Shown here piece after piece: positions 21,790 through 33,679 of a stretch of DNA of 64,000 nt; position 1 is the first letter of the stretch; each line of letters begins with the position of its first letter. The position numbers and the translations under genes are program-made. Below the pieces are notes generated by a model that ran no database searches, was not told where the DNA came from, and worked only from the letters and a program-made list of their open reading frames with translations. The DNA is from Arion vulgaris (lineage: Eukaryota; Mollusca; Gastropoda; Stylommatophora; Arionidae). The stretch is from NCBI GenBank assembly GCA_020796225.1, contig CM036753.1, forward strand, positions 75,877,865-75,941,864, written 5' to 3'.

Positions 21790-21940
21790 TCTGGATTAGC
21801 GTAATGCATAAGCGATCGCATATCGGCTCGGGCACAAGAGGGTTGTGGGTTCAACCACAGCCAGGTTCTAGCACAGGCCAGACAACTGGTCGGGTATTCC
21901 CTGACCTAGATAAGAAAAGGGATCTGGAAATTACATATGT
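21790..21940 (+). mobile_element. SINE-6-like, tRNA-like head
   Basis: gttgtgggttcaaccacagc as B-box region preceded by a tRNA-like spacing; gacctagataagaaaaggga follows. Weak match to SINE-6. Confidence 0.4.
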
Positions 21941-22124
21941 TTGATAGAACACTGCACGCTTTTTGCAATTTTACTCAATTCGGCGAGTCTATGGTTATTT
22001 ATTGGTGAAAAATATTTATAATATTCCTTATTGTTAAACTTAACTTGTTTCATAATATGACTTCCAGTTAGCATTTTGTGTTAATTTTAAAATGAATTCG
22101 TCTATATACACCAATACCGGAATG

Positions 22125-22350
22125 CGAGGTCACGTGGTGTAGTTGGGGTCTGATTTCCACAATTCTTACCTGAGCCCGAAGGCCCAGTAGTTTATAGTTG
22201 GCTCTGGTTCAACCAAACAACCGACGTTTCACACGTGTGTAAAGGAATTGGTCCACCTACCTCCTGCACACACTAGGATTAAGAAATGTGAAGTGACAAG
22301 CATTTCATACCGCTAGGTCTGAAAAGGCTAGGAAAACTTTATAAATATAT
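22125..22350 (+). mobile_element. SINE-6 copy
   Basis: gtggtgtagttggggtctga, gttggctctggttcaaccaa, gtccacctacctcctgcaca, catttcataccgctaggtct and gaaaaggctaggaaaact; the most complete SINE-6. Confidence 0.65.
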
Positions 22351-22799
22351 ATAAGCATGACCACAGTCTAGAACAAAAATGAAAAAGTGGGAAAACAAAA
22401 AAATTATTAATTGATTACAAAATGACAACAAGACTTTTTTTTCTAACATGACAATCTCAAATAAGACTTATGAAGCTTAGAAACAGTGTCGTACTATCCA
22501 GCACGGACCGTACCAGCAATTGATTTGAAAGAACACAGGATCAAAAGCGGTTGCATCGAATATCTCTCAACGACAAGTGAATTAACTTTGGACTAATTGC
22601 GCTCGCATCGCCCATTACCATCATTAACACGATAGGACTACACACACTTCTGCGATCAGTTTCCCCCAAAATTTGGTGCAAAGAACACAGAAACTCAAGC
22701 CTCCCATTTTTTTACAAAGCACTCAGGCTAATCACAAACCTATTTCTAGAGGCATTATTTTCTAGAATATTATTAATTGATTTTCTACTTGAGCAGCGT
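22351..22799. other. single-copy sequence
   Basis: Nothing recognised. Confidence 0.4.
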
Positions 22800-23250
22800 T
22801 TGTTTTAGGGACGAACGCATGAGCATATCGCAGAGCTGCCGCCTGTCTGTTTGCTTCCGTGTAAGTCAATTGTAACAGCACGTAGACGGCATGTTTCCAC
22901 CAATTTTGCTGCACTGTTAACTCATTTTATCTCAGCTGGCTCGCTTCCAGAGACAAAACTATTCTGATCTCTTGGCCCGCAGTCGAAAGGAAAATGTCGG
23001 CAAATTGAATAACGTCAATAGCTGTTGTGGAAATTAGCCTTGTTACTGAACAAACCTCCGTGTCCCTCAGGTCCTGTACGGAACGATGCTGCATTGGAAT
23101 ACAGCACTCACGAGTCAGGGGAGCTGGTTTGGTCGGAGGAGTGACCGAGAGAGGGCGAGGGAGGGGTCACTCACAGAAAGATGATCATCTGTCCCCAGAG
23201 TAGAGCGCCCCACTATGGGACCAGGGTCCTGCTCCCCTAGTCGCCGGCGC
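22800..23250. promoter_or_regulatory. GC-richer repeat-free segment, possible regulatory element
   Basis: The 3' half (23080-23250) is strongly GC-richer than its flanks, with purine-rich gagagagggcgagggagggg and the segment gtagagcgccccactatggg. No match to local repeats and no coding frame. Could be a conserved non-coding element or an upstream promoter. Confidence 0.3.
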
Positions 23251-23654
23251 TAGAGAATGAAATTATTTAGAGTTGAGAATAATCATGTTTGTATCACAAG
23301 GGACCCCAGCGAGAAAAGAATTAGACGTCAGTTACAGAACTGTACAAAATGAGACGTAATGTCAGTAGAACGATCTAGATCGTGCATAAAACATCATTAA
23401 TATATGTCGATTTTGTCTCAAATATTGACGACAGACGCTGTAGATGAATTAGTTAAAAACATTGCAGGTTTTAATGAAACAAAAATGTAAGATTATGAGG
23501 AACAAATTTTAAGTAAATTCAAAACAAATTTTATGTTGACACACTAGCTTTGTTGAATCGTCATTATTTTTTTGGAAGACTTGTTAATTATATGTTGTTT
23601 TAAGTTATACGTACCCAAGTTTGTATGCAATTAAAAATATGTAATTATATGACT
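23251..23654. other. AT-rich single-copy sequence
   Basis: Nothing recognised. Confidence 0.4.
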
Positions 23655-24070
23655 TGGCTTGACTTATTCCTCTACGCTCCTCTTGGAGCATAAGGTATCT
23701 ATAGTTGTTCGCCACTTTTCCCGGTCTCTGGCTGCTGCTTTTTTGTATGGTCTTCCAGGATAGACGAGCAACTTTCAGTTCCTCAAGAAGAGTTCGTCTC
23801 CAGGTCTGTTTAAGACCTCATCGTTTCCGTTTTCCTTGCGGGTTTCACTCAAGTGCTTGTCTAGTGACACACGACTGTGTCTTCTGTAAGGAAAGCCCAA
23901 CCCATCGCCATTTTCTCTACTTAACCTGAGTCATCATAGGTTCATGCCCTGTTCTTATCCACATGTCTGTGTTTGCAACTCTCTCATACCATCTTAGTCT
24001 GAGAATCCGCCGAAGACATCCGTTGACAAAGGTCTGAATCGTCTTTGTATTTAACTTGGTGACACTTGGA
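23655..24070 (-). pseudogene. LINE-J 3' fragment
   Basis: The reverse strand encodes, with frame breaks, KWRWVGLSLQKTQSCVTRQA, LEWNPQGKRKR, KQTWRRTLLEELKVARLSW and SQRPGKVANNYRY. This is the W..GH.LRK....I.RQAL.WNPQGKRKRGRPKQTWRR pattern of widespread RTE-like ORF2 tails. Confidence 0.75.
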
Positions 24071-24272
24071 AACACGTTTCCAGACACAGCTGCACAATTT
24101 CACATTTGAGATGAATATTCTGAGTTTTGGTGATTGCAGTAGATTTCATATATAAAAAAATTAATTATATATTTAAATTAATTTTAGATGAACTAGTTCT
24201 ATATTTTCCGTTGAAAACCAATGTCAGACAACCCGAAATTGACATTTAAAAGTTTTCATTTAGCGTGGCGAC

Positions 24273-24394
24273 AGGCTGATCGTGGTTCTCTTTCTCTGTG
24301 TGTGACTGAATGCAGCCCACATGATGTGTTCTCAGGCTGATCGTGGTTCTCTTTCTCTGTGTGTGACTGAATGCAGTCCACATGATGTGTTCTC
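24273..24394. repeat. 61-bp direct duplication
   Basis: Two tandem copies of aggctgatcgtggttctctt... differing by one base (cagcccaca versus cagtccaca). Confidence 0.9.
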
Positions 24395-24477
24395 TAGCTA
24401 TCACTGATACGGGGGTGTTAACTCACCGAACCCTAATCAGCGAAATCATTTATATTTGATTCAAGGAGTAAAATATA

Positions 24478-24720
24478 TCGACCACTCTATATCGACCACT
24501 TGCTAAACAACTCATTGGGACTTGCATATGATCTGAGCCTAACAGCGATTGTGCGTTGTGCCAGTTATGCGCCTACAAGTATCAGATTTCTGCTATGCTT
24601 TTTTTACTTTGGTATCTTCCCTAGACCGCTACCACAGTCGCCTCTTACGACATGCTTTGAAAGTCGCAGTGTTGCTATTCTTTGCTCCCTTGCGAGAAGG
24701 GCAACACACGAGTAAATTAT
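24478..24720 (-). mobile_element. SINE-4 copy
   Basis: atatcgaccacttgctaaac, gatctgagcctaacagcgat, tgtgccagttatgcgcctac, gtcgcctcttacgacatgct; the GAA tail at the left is lost. Confidence 0.8.
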
Positions 24721-24984
24721 TAAAATAAGTCTTAAATAACATAATTTTATATAAAACAACTAGAAAATAAAAATAACAGCATAAAAAGTAGTTATAAGCA
24801 GAACTGTGGTCAACAATAAAAGAAACTAAAAGCACTGCCGGTCTCTAGTTCCATCATTATCGTGATGCTGTCGATATCAAATTTATTATTGACCCTTAGA
24901 ACCGGTAATTCATGTTAATTTAATGTTATAACACAAAATTGAGGACAGGGCATAACTTTGGTGAGAACTTTCCAAAATGTATTT

Positions 24985-25225
24985 TTCTTCTTCTTCTTTG
25001 CGTTCGTTCTTTACGACCAATTTTAATCACTCTTTGCCAAGAACGTGTATACGTTGCACATTGGTTTGGTAGGCCCCTAAACACATAGACTTCTACATGT
25101 TTAGGACATGTGTATCCGATTTCAGCCAGACCTCCTTAGCCGCCTCTTATGATATGCGTGACAGGTAACAGTGGTTCTATTCTTTACACCCCAAATTTGG
25201 GTCACGGTAACCACTCGGGCCTCAA
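24985..25225 (-). mobile_element. SINE-5 copy
   Basis: cttcttcttctttgcgttcg, gaacgtgtatacgttgcaca, acatgtttaggacatgtgta, cgcctcttatgatatgcgtg, ccccaaatttgggtcacgg. Confidence 0.85.
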
Positions 25226-25544
25226 AATGTATTCAATTTCTAACATATTTTCATTAGTCATGTTTAGCAACTTTTCCATTGATATGTGCATTCAATTTTT
25301 TCTTATGAAAATAAAAATATTACAATACATAATAAATATAAAAAATGACGTTATTGCGATAAAAACTTGTTTTGAAAAACGAGACAAGAGACGATCAAAA
25401 CAACAGTGGCAACAAGATACATTGCAGTCTTGGGAATGACAATGTAGAAGCTTGAAGAACTTGGCTAAAGATCAAATCTTTCAAGTGTGTCTGGAACGAA
25501 AGTGACGCTCTGTAAATACATGCTACGTGCAAAGTTGTTATTAA
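25226..25544. other. AT-rich single-copy sequence
   Basis: Nothing recognised. Confidence 0.4.
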
Positions 25545-25665
25545 GTGAGCGTCTGTAGTGGTAGTGAGCTTGCTCACAACCCAGGCGTTCCTGGTTCAAA
25601 CTCCACAGGGGGCAAGTATGGAAGCAAATTAGTCCCCTTGGATTTTTACGAACGATGCAAATAGA
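25545..25665 (+). mobile_element. SINE-9 head
   Basis: gcgtctgtagtggtagtgag (A box), ttcctggttcaaactccaca (B box), gggcaagtatggaagcaaat, ttggatttttacgaacg. Matches the reverse copy at 32815-32935. Confidence 0.65.
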
Positions 25666-25919
25666 CATCGCCGTTCAGAAAGCAATGACAAACTACTGAA
25701 AGTATAAGTGGTGTCTAGAAAATTGAAGACTCGTTTTATGTTGTTGATGACTAAGTCCTGTTAAGATATGCCATGATTTTAATTTTCAGAATAATAGAAA
25801 ATGAATTAATTCGGTTATATAAAATGTAGTTCTACATCTTATTTCTCTCCGCTCCCTGTAGACTATATGGCATCAACAGGTGTTTATTAACATATAATTA
25901 ATACATATAATTAACTAAC

Positions 25920-26690
25920 ACACTCCAGACATAATGTGTACAACATAACTAGTTAACATATAAGGGACAGATTGTACAACATAACTAGTTAACATATAAG
26001 GGACAGAATGTACAACATAACTAGTTAACATATAAGGGACAGATTGTACAACATAACTAGTTAACATACAAGGGACAGAATGTACAACATAACTGAGTTA
26101 ACAACTAGGACAGAATGTGAAGACATAACTGTTACTAGGTTGATATGTGACAATCTAGTTAACATATGACAGAATTGTACAGAATAATAGTTAAAAACTA
26201 GGACATAATTGTACATATAAACTAGTTAACACAACTAGGTACAGAATGTACAACATAACTAGTTTAACATAAAAGGATCAGAATGTAAGTTACTAGTTAA
26301 CATATAATTGAGAATTACAACATATAACTAGTTAACAAACTAGGACATAATTTTACAACATAACTAGTTAACATACTAGAGACAGAATGTACAACATAAC
26401 TAGTTAACATATAAGGACAATGACATAACTAGTTAACATAAGACGAAAGTCAACATAACTAGTTAACATATAAGGGACAGAATGTACAACATAACTAGTT
26501 AACATATAAGGGACAGAATGTACAACATAACTAGTTAACATATAAGGGACAGAATGTACAACATAACTAGTTAACATATAAGGGACAGAATGTACAACAT
26601 AACTAGTTAACATATAAGGGACAGAATGTACAACATAACTAATTAACATACAAGGGACAGATGTACTAACATAACTACACACAAGGTGCA
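25920..26690. repeat. 36-bp tandem array
   Basis: About 21 copies of aacatataagggacagaatg plus tacaacataactagtt. Clean at 25945-26090 and 26440-26660, indel-rich at 26095-26440. The 36-bp period gives a 12-residue repeat on the - strand (26404-26709), not a gene. Confidence 0.95.
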
Positions 26691-26865
26691 GACAGTATTG
26701 GATGGACAACTTCGCAAATTTGCAAAGTACATAATAAATGTAGGAGCATTACATTTTATATGAACATAATTATGTGTCGTCGATGGATCAATCACTAACA
26801 ATTATACTAATCTTGTTTAGGCTTTGTAATACAAAAACATAAACCTGGTCAATTATCAACAACAA

Positions 26866-27095
26866 TCATTTGATACCAAGTGGTGGTAACTCTAGTTTTA
26901 CTGCTGTGTGTTGGGTTATCGCTACACATAGAACATTCACTTATTTAATGGGACACAAGAGAGTTGTAGGTTCAGTCCAGCACTCGACGTTCTTCATGTG
27001 TTGTAAGGAACTGGTGTTCCTACCTCCTACACACTTAGGTATAGAAATGTGAGGGTACGTGTAATTCATACACTAAGGTCTTTAAAAAGTACGGG
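26866..27095 (+). mobile_element. SINE-6 copy
   Basis: gagttgtaggttcagtccag (B box), gtgttcctacctcctacaca, gtaattcatacactaaggtc. Confidence 0.6.
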
Positions 27096-27169
27096 ACGTT
27101 AGATTTTAAATGTTACTGTACTTGCGAGAACGAGCATTAAGAAACATTAATATATTGAGAATTTCATGA

Positions 27170-27720
27170 TAAAATAGCTTGTATTAAGCAGAACTTTGCC
27201 ACTTTAACATTCTTTCGGAGTTAATCTCTCTCGCTCTTTCTTTAATATGTCAGATTTCCTACATCTGCAGCCGTCATGCCCAAATCATCAGTTACATCAT
27301 TAGCCATCTTTTCTATGGTCTTCCACTTCTCTTTGCGCGATGTTTAATTCCATAATGGTCTTCTCCAACCGATCATCATTTTTATATGTCCAAAATTCTT
27401 CACTTTTTTCATTCTTGTTTGTAGAATCCTGGTGATTTTCTTTTGATTTCTTTGATCTTGAGTTCTTTCAGAAAAGATCTATATGTACTCTTCTCTGTCT
27501 ATGGTATAAAAAGGACTCCTATAACACTTATATTCAAAAGCACATATATGTTTTCCCACTGTCTTATTAAGTGTCCATGCTTCACAACCACACATCGAAC
27601 TAAGACTAACTGAACTGAAATAAAAATGGATAATATATGGATAAATTATTTTCCCGCTACCTTTAGTAAACTTGGGCTGAACAACAACAGGTGGTGGTCT
27701 TTTTAACAATACACAGAAGA
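27170..27720 (-). pseudogene. LINE-H 3' fragment
   Basis: The - strand reads MCGCEAWTLNKTVGKHICAF and EYKCYRSPF (the L.GCE.WTLN....R..AFE.KC.R block after the RT palm). With frame breaks it goes on to SGRPxKRW and REREREINSERMLKWQSSA. Homologous to 36940-37330. Confidence 0.75.
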
Positions 27721-28377
27721 GACAACAATAATTGTGACACCACACAAAGTGTGCTACCCGTATATAACAGTAGAGGTCACGCTTATGACACCCTGTCAGG
27801 CGTAAACTACTCCACCTAGACCACACCTGTTTGTCAACACTTTTCACATATTTGATAATGATATCAAAACATGTGTTCAGAACAAGAACAATATTTTGTT
27901 TCTTTAACAAAAGGGGTGTCGCTAGTTCGCGTGGCGACCCGGAGAGTAGTGATGCCAAACGGTTAGTCTCTAGAGTGAATTACGCGTTATCTGTTGAATA
28001 TAAATGGCAATCTTTAACCTTTTCAATACATGATTTGAATGCTAGATACCCGTTAACTGTGTGCATATTTGGACAGGATAAATAACCAACTTAAATATAC
28101 AGGACCGAGAATAAGAAGTGAATTGCCTTAGAGATCTGGATACTGTAAAGTTGAAGTTTGCCAGGAATATCTGAGTGTGTCTCGCCACATTTGAGATAAC
28201 TTATTATCTAGGAAATGGTAATGTAAAGGTATCCATGCGGACAGTTTTTGTGATAAGTATATTCTGTAACAGTTAGGTACAAAGAATATTTTGTTTCAAA
28301 ATAAATTGACAATATGGAAAGTTACCCATAAAGTATGATATATAATAAAAAGTGATGAAATTGAAGTTTCACAATAA
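27721..28377. other. single-copy sequence
   Basis: A 84-codon + frame at 27831-28085 has no recognisable similarity. Confidence 0.35.
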
Positions 28378-28515
28378 AATGTATATATATATATTTAATT
28401 TGTATCTTATATATATATATATATATATATATATAAGCATTTTGTTGTGAGGTGTAACTTTCCTCATCCTCTTCCCCTCTCTTCCCCCCCTCTCTCTATA
28501 TATATATATATATGT
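28378..28515. repeat. (AT)n and (TC)n simple repeats
   Basis: (AT)n at 28379-28395, 28407-28434 and 28496-28513 with a pyrimidine-rich stretch between. Confidence 0.9.
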
Positions 28516-31480
28516 TGTTCTGTGAGCTGTCGGAGGGAAAGAGGCACCAGGGCAGACCACTACTCAGATATAAAGATGTTTGCAAGGCCTCAGTGATGAA
28601 CATTTCTATAGGTCCCAGCACATGGGAAAGACTAGCTGATGAACTTTTCTATAGGTCCCAGCACATGGGAAAGACTAGCTGATGAACTTTTCTATAGGTT
28701 CCAGCACATGGGAAAGACTAGCTGATGAACTTTTCTATAGGTCCCAGCACATGGGAAAGACTAGTTGATGAACATTTCTATAGGTCCCAGCACATGGGAA
28801 AGACTAGTTGATGAACATTTCTATAGGTCCCAGCACATGGGAAAGACTAGTTGATGAACATTTCTATAGGTCCCAGCACATGGGAAAGACTAGCTGATGA
28901 ACTTTTCTATAGGTTCCAGCACATGGGAAAGACTAGCTGATGAACTTTTCTATAGGTCCCAGCACATGGGAAAGACTAGCTGATGAACATTTCTATAGGT
29001 CCCAGCACATGGGAAAGACTAGCTGATGAACATTTCTATAGGTCCCAGCACATGGGAAAGACTAGCTGATGAACATTTCTATAGGTCCCAGCACATGGGA
29101 AAGACTAGCTGATGAACATTTCTATAGGTCCCAGCACATGGGAAAGACTAGCTGATGAACATTTCTATAGGTCCCAGAACATGGGAAAGACTAGCTGATG
29201 AACATTTCTATAGGTCCCAGCACATGGGAAAGACTAGCTGATGAACATTTCTATAGGTCCCAGCACATGGGAAAGACTAGCTGATGAACATTTCTATAGG
29301 TCCCAGCACATGGGAAAGACTAGCTGATGAACATTTCTATAGGTCCCAGTACATGGGAAAGACTAGCTGATGAACATTTCTATAGGTCCCAGCACATGGG
29401 AAAGACTAGCTGATGAACATTTCTATAGGTCCCAGCACATGGGAAAGACTAGCTGATGAACATTTCTATAGGTCCCAGCACATGGGAAAGACTAGCTGAT
29501 GAACTTTTCTATAGGTCCCAGCACATGGGAAAGACTAGCTGAAGAACATTCTATAGGATCCAGCACATGGAAAGACTAGTTGATGAACTTTCTATAGGTC
29601 CCAGCACAATGGGAAAGACTAGCTGATGAACATTTCTAAGGTCCCAGCACTGGAAAGACTAGCTGATGAACTTTTCTATAGGTCCCAGCACATGGGAAAG
29701 ACTAGCTGATGAACTTTTCTATAGGTCCCAGCACATGGGAAAGACTAGTGATGAACTTTCAAGGTCCAGAATAGGAAAGACTAGTTGATGAACTTTCTAT
29801 AGGTCCCAGCACATGGAAAGACTACAAGAACTTTTTAGGTCCCAGCACATGGGAAAGACTAGCTGATGAGACTTTCTATAGGTCCCAGCATGGGAAAGAC
29901 TAGCTGATGAACTTTCATAGGTCCAGCACAGGGAAAGACTAGTTGATGAACATTTCTTAGTCCAGCAATGGGAAGACTAGCTGATAACATTTCTATAGGT
30001 CCCAGCACATGGGAAAGACTAGCTGATGAACATTTCTATAGGTCCCAGCACATGGGAAAGACTAGCTGAAGAACTTTTCTATAGGTTCCAGCACATGGGA
30101 AAGACTAGCTGATGAACATTTCTATAGGTCCCAGCACATGGGAAAGACTAGCTGAAGAACTTTTCTATAGGTCCCAGCACATGGGAAAGACTAGCTGAAG
30201 AACTTTTCTATAGGTTCCAGCACATGGGAAAGACTAGCTGATGAACTTTTCTATAGGTCCCAGCACATGGGAAAGACTAGCTGATGAACTTTTCTATAGG
30301 TCCCAGCACATGGGAAAGACTAGCTGATGAACATTTCTATAGGTCCCAGCACATGGGAAAGACTAGCTGATGAACATTTCTATAGGTCCCAGCACATGGG
30401 AAAGACTAGCTGATGAACTTTTCTATAGGTCCCAGCACATGGGAAAGACTAGCTGAAGAACTTTTCTATAGGTCCCAGCACATGGGAAAGACTAGCTGAA
30501 GAACTTTTCTATAGGTCCCAGCACATGGGAAAGACTAGCTGAAGAACTTTTCTATAGGTCCCAGCACATGGGAAAGACTAGCTGATGAACTTTTCTATAG
30601 GTCCCAGCACATGGGAAAGACTAGCTGATGAACATTTCTATAGGTCCCAGCACATGGGAAAGACTAGCTGATGAACTTTTCTATAGGTCCCAGCACATGG
30701 GAAAGACTAGCTGATGAACTTTTCTATAGGTCCCAGCACATGGGAAAGACTAGCTGATGAACATTTCTATAGGTCCCAGCACATGGGAAAGACTAGCTGA
30801 TGAACATTTCTATAGGTCCCAGCACATGGGAAAGACTAGTTGATGAACTTTTCTATAGGTCCCAGCACATGGGAAAGACTAGCTGATGAACATTTCTATA
30901 GGTCCCAGCACATGGGAAAGACTAGCTGATGAACATTTCTATAGGTCCCAGCACATGGGAAAGACTAGCTGATGAACATTTCTATAGGTCCCAGCACATG
31001 GGAAAGACTAGCTGATGAACTTTTCTATAGGTCCCAGACATGGAAAGACTAGCTGATGAACTTTTCATGGTCCAGCACATGGGAAAGACTAGCTGAAGAA
31101 CATTTCTATAGGTCCCAGCACATGGGAAAGACTAGCTGATGAACTTTTCTATAGGTCCCAGCACATGGGAAAGACTAGCTGATGAACATTTCTATAGGTC
31201 CCAGCACATGGGAAAGACTAGCTGATGAACATTTCTATAGGTCTCAGCACATGGGAAAGACTAGCTGAAGAACTTTTCTATAGGTTCCAGCACATGGGAA
31301 AGACTAGCTGAAGAACTTTTCTATAGGTCCCAGCACATGGGAAAGACTAGCTGAAGAACTTTTCTATAGGTTCCAGCACATGGGAAAGACTAGCTGATGA
31401 ACATTTCTATAGGTCAAAGCACATGGGAAAGACTAGTTGATGACAGAGTTGTGTGGAATGCGATATTGCTCAAGTGCACA
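28516..31480 (+). pseudogene. LINE-F 3' end split by a giant 43-bp minisatellite
   Basis: Left flank frame: ELSEGKRHQGRPLLRYKDVC then KASVMNISIGPSTWERLADE, a LINE ORF2 C-terminal block (compare GQLASGARQHWRPLLRFIDT and WERLAKDRQAWRAAV of the copy at 54760). The MNISIGPSTWERLAD stretch is the repeat unit. After the array the frame resumes: GQSTWERLVDDRVVWNAILL. The LINE reading is therefore interrupted by the array and resumes on the far side. Confidence 0.82.
28590..31440. repeat. 43-bp tandem array, about 66 copies
   Basis: Unit ggtcccagcacatgggaaag, actagctgatgaacatttct, ata. Variants: cattt/ctttt, gctgatg/gctgaag, gtccc/gttcc, agctg/agttg. Variant types cluster in runs. Indel-rich patches at 29540-29990 and 31035-31075. 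The largest repeat of the window. Confidence 0.97.
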
Positions 31481-31589
31481 GTCTTTTGAGAAGTGACTTA
31501 TGTATGAGCTGAAAGACAAGAGAGAAAAGCGAAAACTCAGAGGTTGTTAAAGTAAAACACTTGCCAATTGACCGTCTGTAAATACGACA

Positions 31590-32050
31590 AAGGCCATATA
31601 GATATATGATGACTCGGTAACATGGAGGACAACAAAAGAAACCACAAGAAAACTACAGGCCTTCGTAAATAGATGTTTAAAATGAATAGAGGGACTGATA
31701 TTGTAAGATGAGATAACGAACGACGAACTTGGAGAAAGAATAAAAGAGATATCAATGGGAAAAGACCTACGGAAGAGACTCGGTGATGGATAGAACATAC
31801 ATTACGAAGCCCGACAAGAAGCATTACCAAACAGGCACTGTTTTGGAACCCAAAAGGGAAAAGGGAGTAGGAGGAGGCCTAGAAATACACATAGAAGAGA
31901 GCTGGAGGTTGATATTAAAAGGATAGGCAAGAAATAGAAAGAATTTGAAAGATGTCAAGAGAGAGGAAAGGTTGGAAGAAGTTGTTTTAGGACCTGTGCT
32001 CCGTTGGGAGTCGAAAGGGGAAGAAAAAGAAGAAATAAATTTTTTTTGGC
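31590..32050 (+). pseudogene. LINE-C 3' end, degenerate
   Basis: Shifted frames read WIEHTLRSPTRSITKQALFW, NPKGKRE, an ELEVDIKRIGKK block and GWKKLF, followed by gacctgtgctccgttgggag and an A/G-rich tail. That 3' end is shared with 39700-39776 and with the reverse copy at 57105. Confidence 0.75.
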
Positions 32051-32394
32051 TTGTGTATTCATAGTCCAAGATTCAGATTAATACTCGGAGTTATTCTTGA
32101 TACTTTAGAACTCCCATCATGACTTTTATTACCTAGCATTTTGCGAGTAGCTGTGCTTTTAACTAATATGAAATCATTTTTTTCAGTTTATGCAATTCCG
32201 TTATTGATTTATTTTTTCAGCGTTTCGTGTTTTTGTTAGGGTGCTTTCAGTGTTTAAGAACGAAGATCACTGCACTCGAGACGTACCTATAGTTGCCCAG
32301 CCTTTTCAGCAGTTCAAGGTTCGCATTGATTTTTCCCATCGCAAAATGGTTAAACATGCGTTTTCTTCTCTCATCTGCGTGAATACTTTGAATA
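32051..32394. other. AT-rich single-copy sequence
   Basis: Nothing recognised. Confidence 0.4.
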
Positions 32395-32516
32395 CGGGCA
32401 TTAATCTGGTATGGTGCTTCTGACTGATTTTTGCGTTAAAGCTTACTTTACCTTTTAATTAGTGTCCCTCGTCATACAGGCGGGCATTCGACGACTTCAG
32501 AGGTACTTGAAATTTA
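32395..32516 (-). mobile_element. SINE-8 fragment
   Basis: cttctgactgatttttgcgt, gtgtccctcgtcatacaggc, gggcattcgacgacttcaga; matches the 100-bp units at 36.1 kb. Confidence 0.65.
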
Positions 32517-32639
32517 GATCCTCAAGTGCAATCTTAAATATGCGTCTAAACTATCATATCTCGAGTCGTTACATACTTGTCTTATGCTTAATTTCAGAAT
32601 CCTTCATTCTGATCACCACTGTTTCATCTAATCAATTCC

Positions 32640-32810
32640 CTAGGCCTTCCCTAATCCTCTTTCCCTGCGGGTTTCAAAACAGTGCCTGTCTTGTAATGCT
32701 CCCGGTCGGTCTTCTCAATGTATGTCCTATCCATCGCCAGCGCCTCTTCCGTAGCTCTTTCTTCACTGGTATCTGCTCAGTTCTTTCTCTGCCTTCCTCG
32801 TTGAGGTATA
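32640..32810 (-). pseudogene. LINE-C fragment
   Basis: The - strand reads [20 protein letters not shown], as in the copy at 57105-57395 (EKTDRKHCKTGTVLDPQGKR), followed by a decayed GRPRE segment. Confidence 0.65.
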
Positions 32811-32814
32811 TTTT

Positions 32815-32935
32815 TACAGTTCGTAAAAATCCAAGGAAACTTAATTGCCTCCAAACTCGCCCACAGCGGAGTTTGAACCAGGCAGGCTTGGGTTGTGATC
32901 GAGCTCACTACCGCTTAAGCTACAGACGCTTTGTT
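32815..32935 (-). mobile_element. SINE-9 copy
   Basis: gcggagtttgaaccaggcag (B box reversed), gctcactaccgcttaagcta (A box reversed), preceded by gttcgtaaaaatccaagga. Confidence 0.65.
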
Positions 32936-32949
32936 ATGTGTTAGCTTCT

Positions 32950-33360
32950 TCATACTTCTTTCTTAATCTTCGTTCTCACTAGATTGGGATTTCGGATTTT
33001 CTAATAAAATCAGCCGTCTGCCTCAGATTATCAGCCAAGCCATACAGTTTGTCTTGGACGCTAGTGTAAGTGGGCCACCTCTTTCTTCTCAAGTCTGCAT
33101 ACTGGGGCAGTTCTGTAGGATATAATTCCTATGATTTATGCTTCCCCGTTTGTGTCGACCTCTTCCCGCAGTAAGTTTTGGCCACTCTCGTGATGGTAGG
33201 TCTGATATTCTTACCGCGTGGCTAAATCTCCGAGGCAGATTGGCGACCGTAGAATCCGTTATCCCATTCCTCATTGTGAGGGGTCGTTGCACCATGTTAT
33301 GCACCTTATGGCCTGGTGCATCCGTTTTCTGCAAGCATTTGTTTCGGGCTAGCATTCCTT
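32950..33360 (-). pseudogene. possible LINE-G-type fragment
   Basis: The - strand has an 88-codon frame (33355-33089) and, beyond a stop, LASKTN in one frame and KLYGLADNLRQTADFIRKSE in another. The LYG...LR.TA.FIR pattern is usual near the end of zinc-knuckle LINE ORF2 proteins (compare LYGTKEQLKNT at 16.4 kb). The upstream part is unrecognised. Confidence 0.45.
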
Positions 33361-33478
33361 AGCGGACACATGCATCCGATTTCAGTCAAACATCCTTAGT
33401 CGCCTCTTACGACATGTGGGGCAGTTAACAGTGGTTCTATTCTTTACACCCCAAAGTTGGGCCCTGGTAACCACTCTG
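33361..33478 (-). mobile_element. SINE-5 5' half
   Basis: catgcatccgatttcagtca, gtcgcctcttacgacatgtg, acagtggttctattctttac, aagttgggccctggtaacca; the 3' half with the GAA tail is missing. Confidence 0.75.
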
Positions 33479-33679
33479 ACGAGCTTCTTCATACTAACCG
33501 ATCTCTGAAATGCCATAACATGTCTCTTTCTGGTTTATTTTGTACAATCTCCGTTGTTATTAATTATGGAGTCAAGAAGTTCACAATTTGTAGTAATCAA
33601 GTAGTTACAACGATAGTAAACACAATATGCAGAGCACGCGATAATGATTCTTTCTTTCTTTCTTTCTCGAATCCTGTAT

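Noticed and set aside
26404..26709. 101-codon - strand ORF with a 12-residue repeat
   Set aside because: Period equals the 36-bp tandem unit and the frame breaks at both array edges; no start context or domain.
27831..28085. 84-codon + strand ORF as a gene
   Set aside because: No recognisable domain, no splice context, composition like flanking sequence.
28590..31440. CRISPR-like regular repeats
   Set aside because: Units are head-to-tail with no unique spacers; a minisatellite in a eukaryotic genome.
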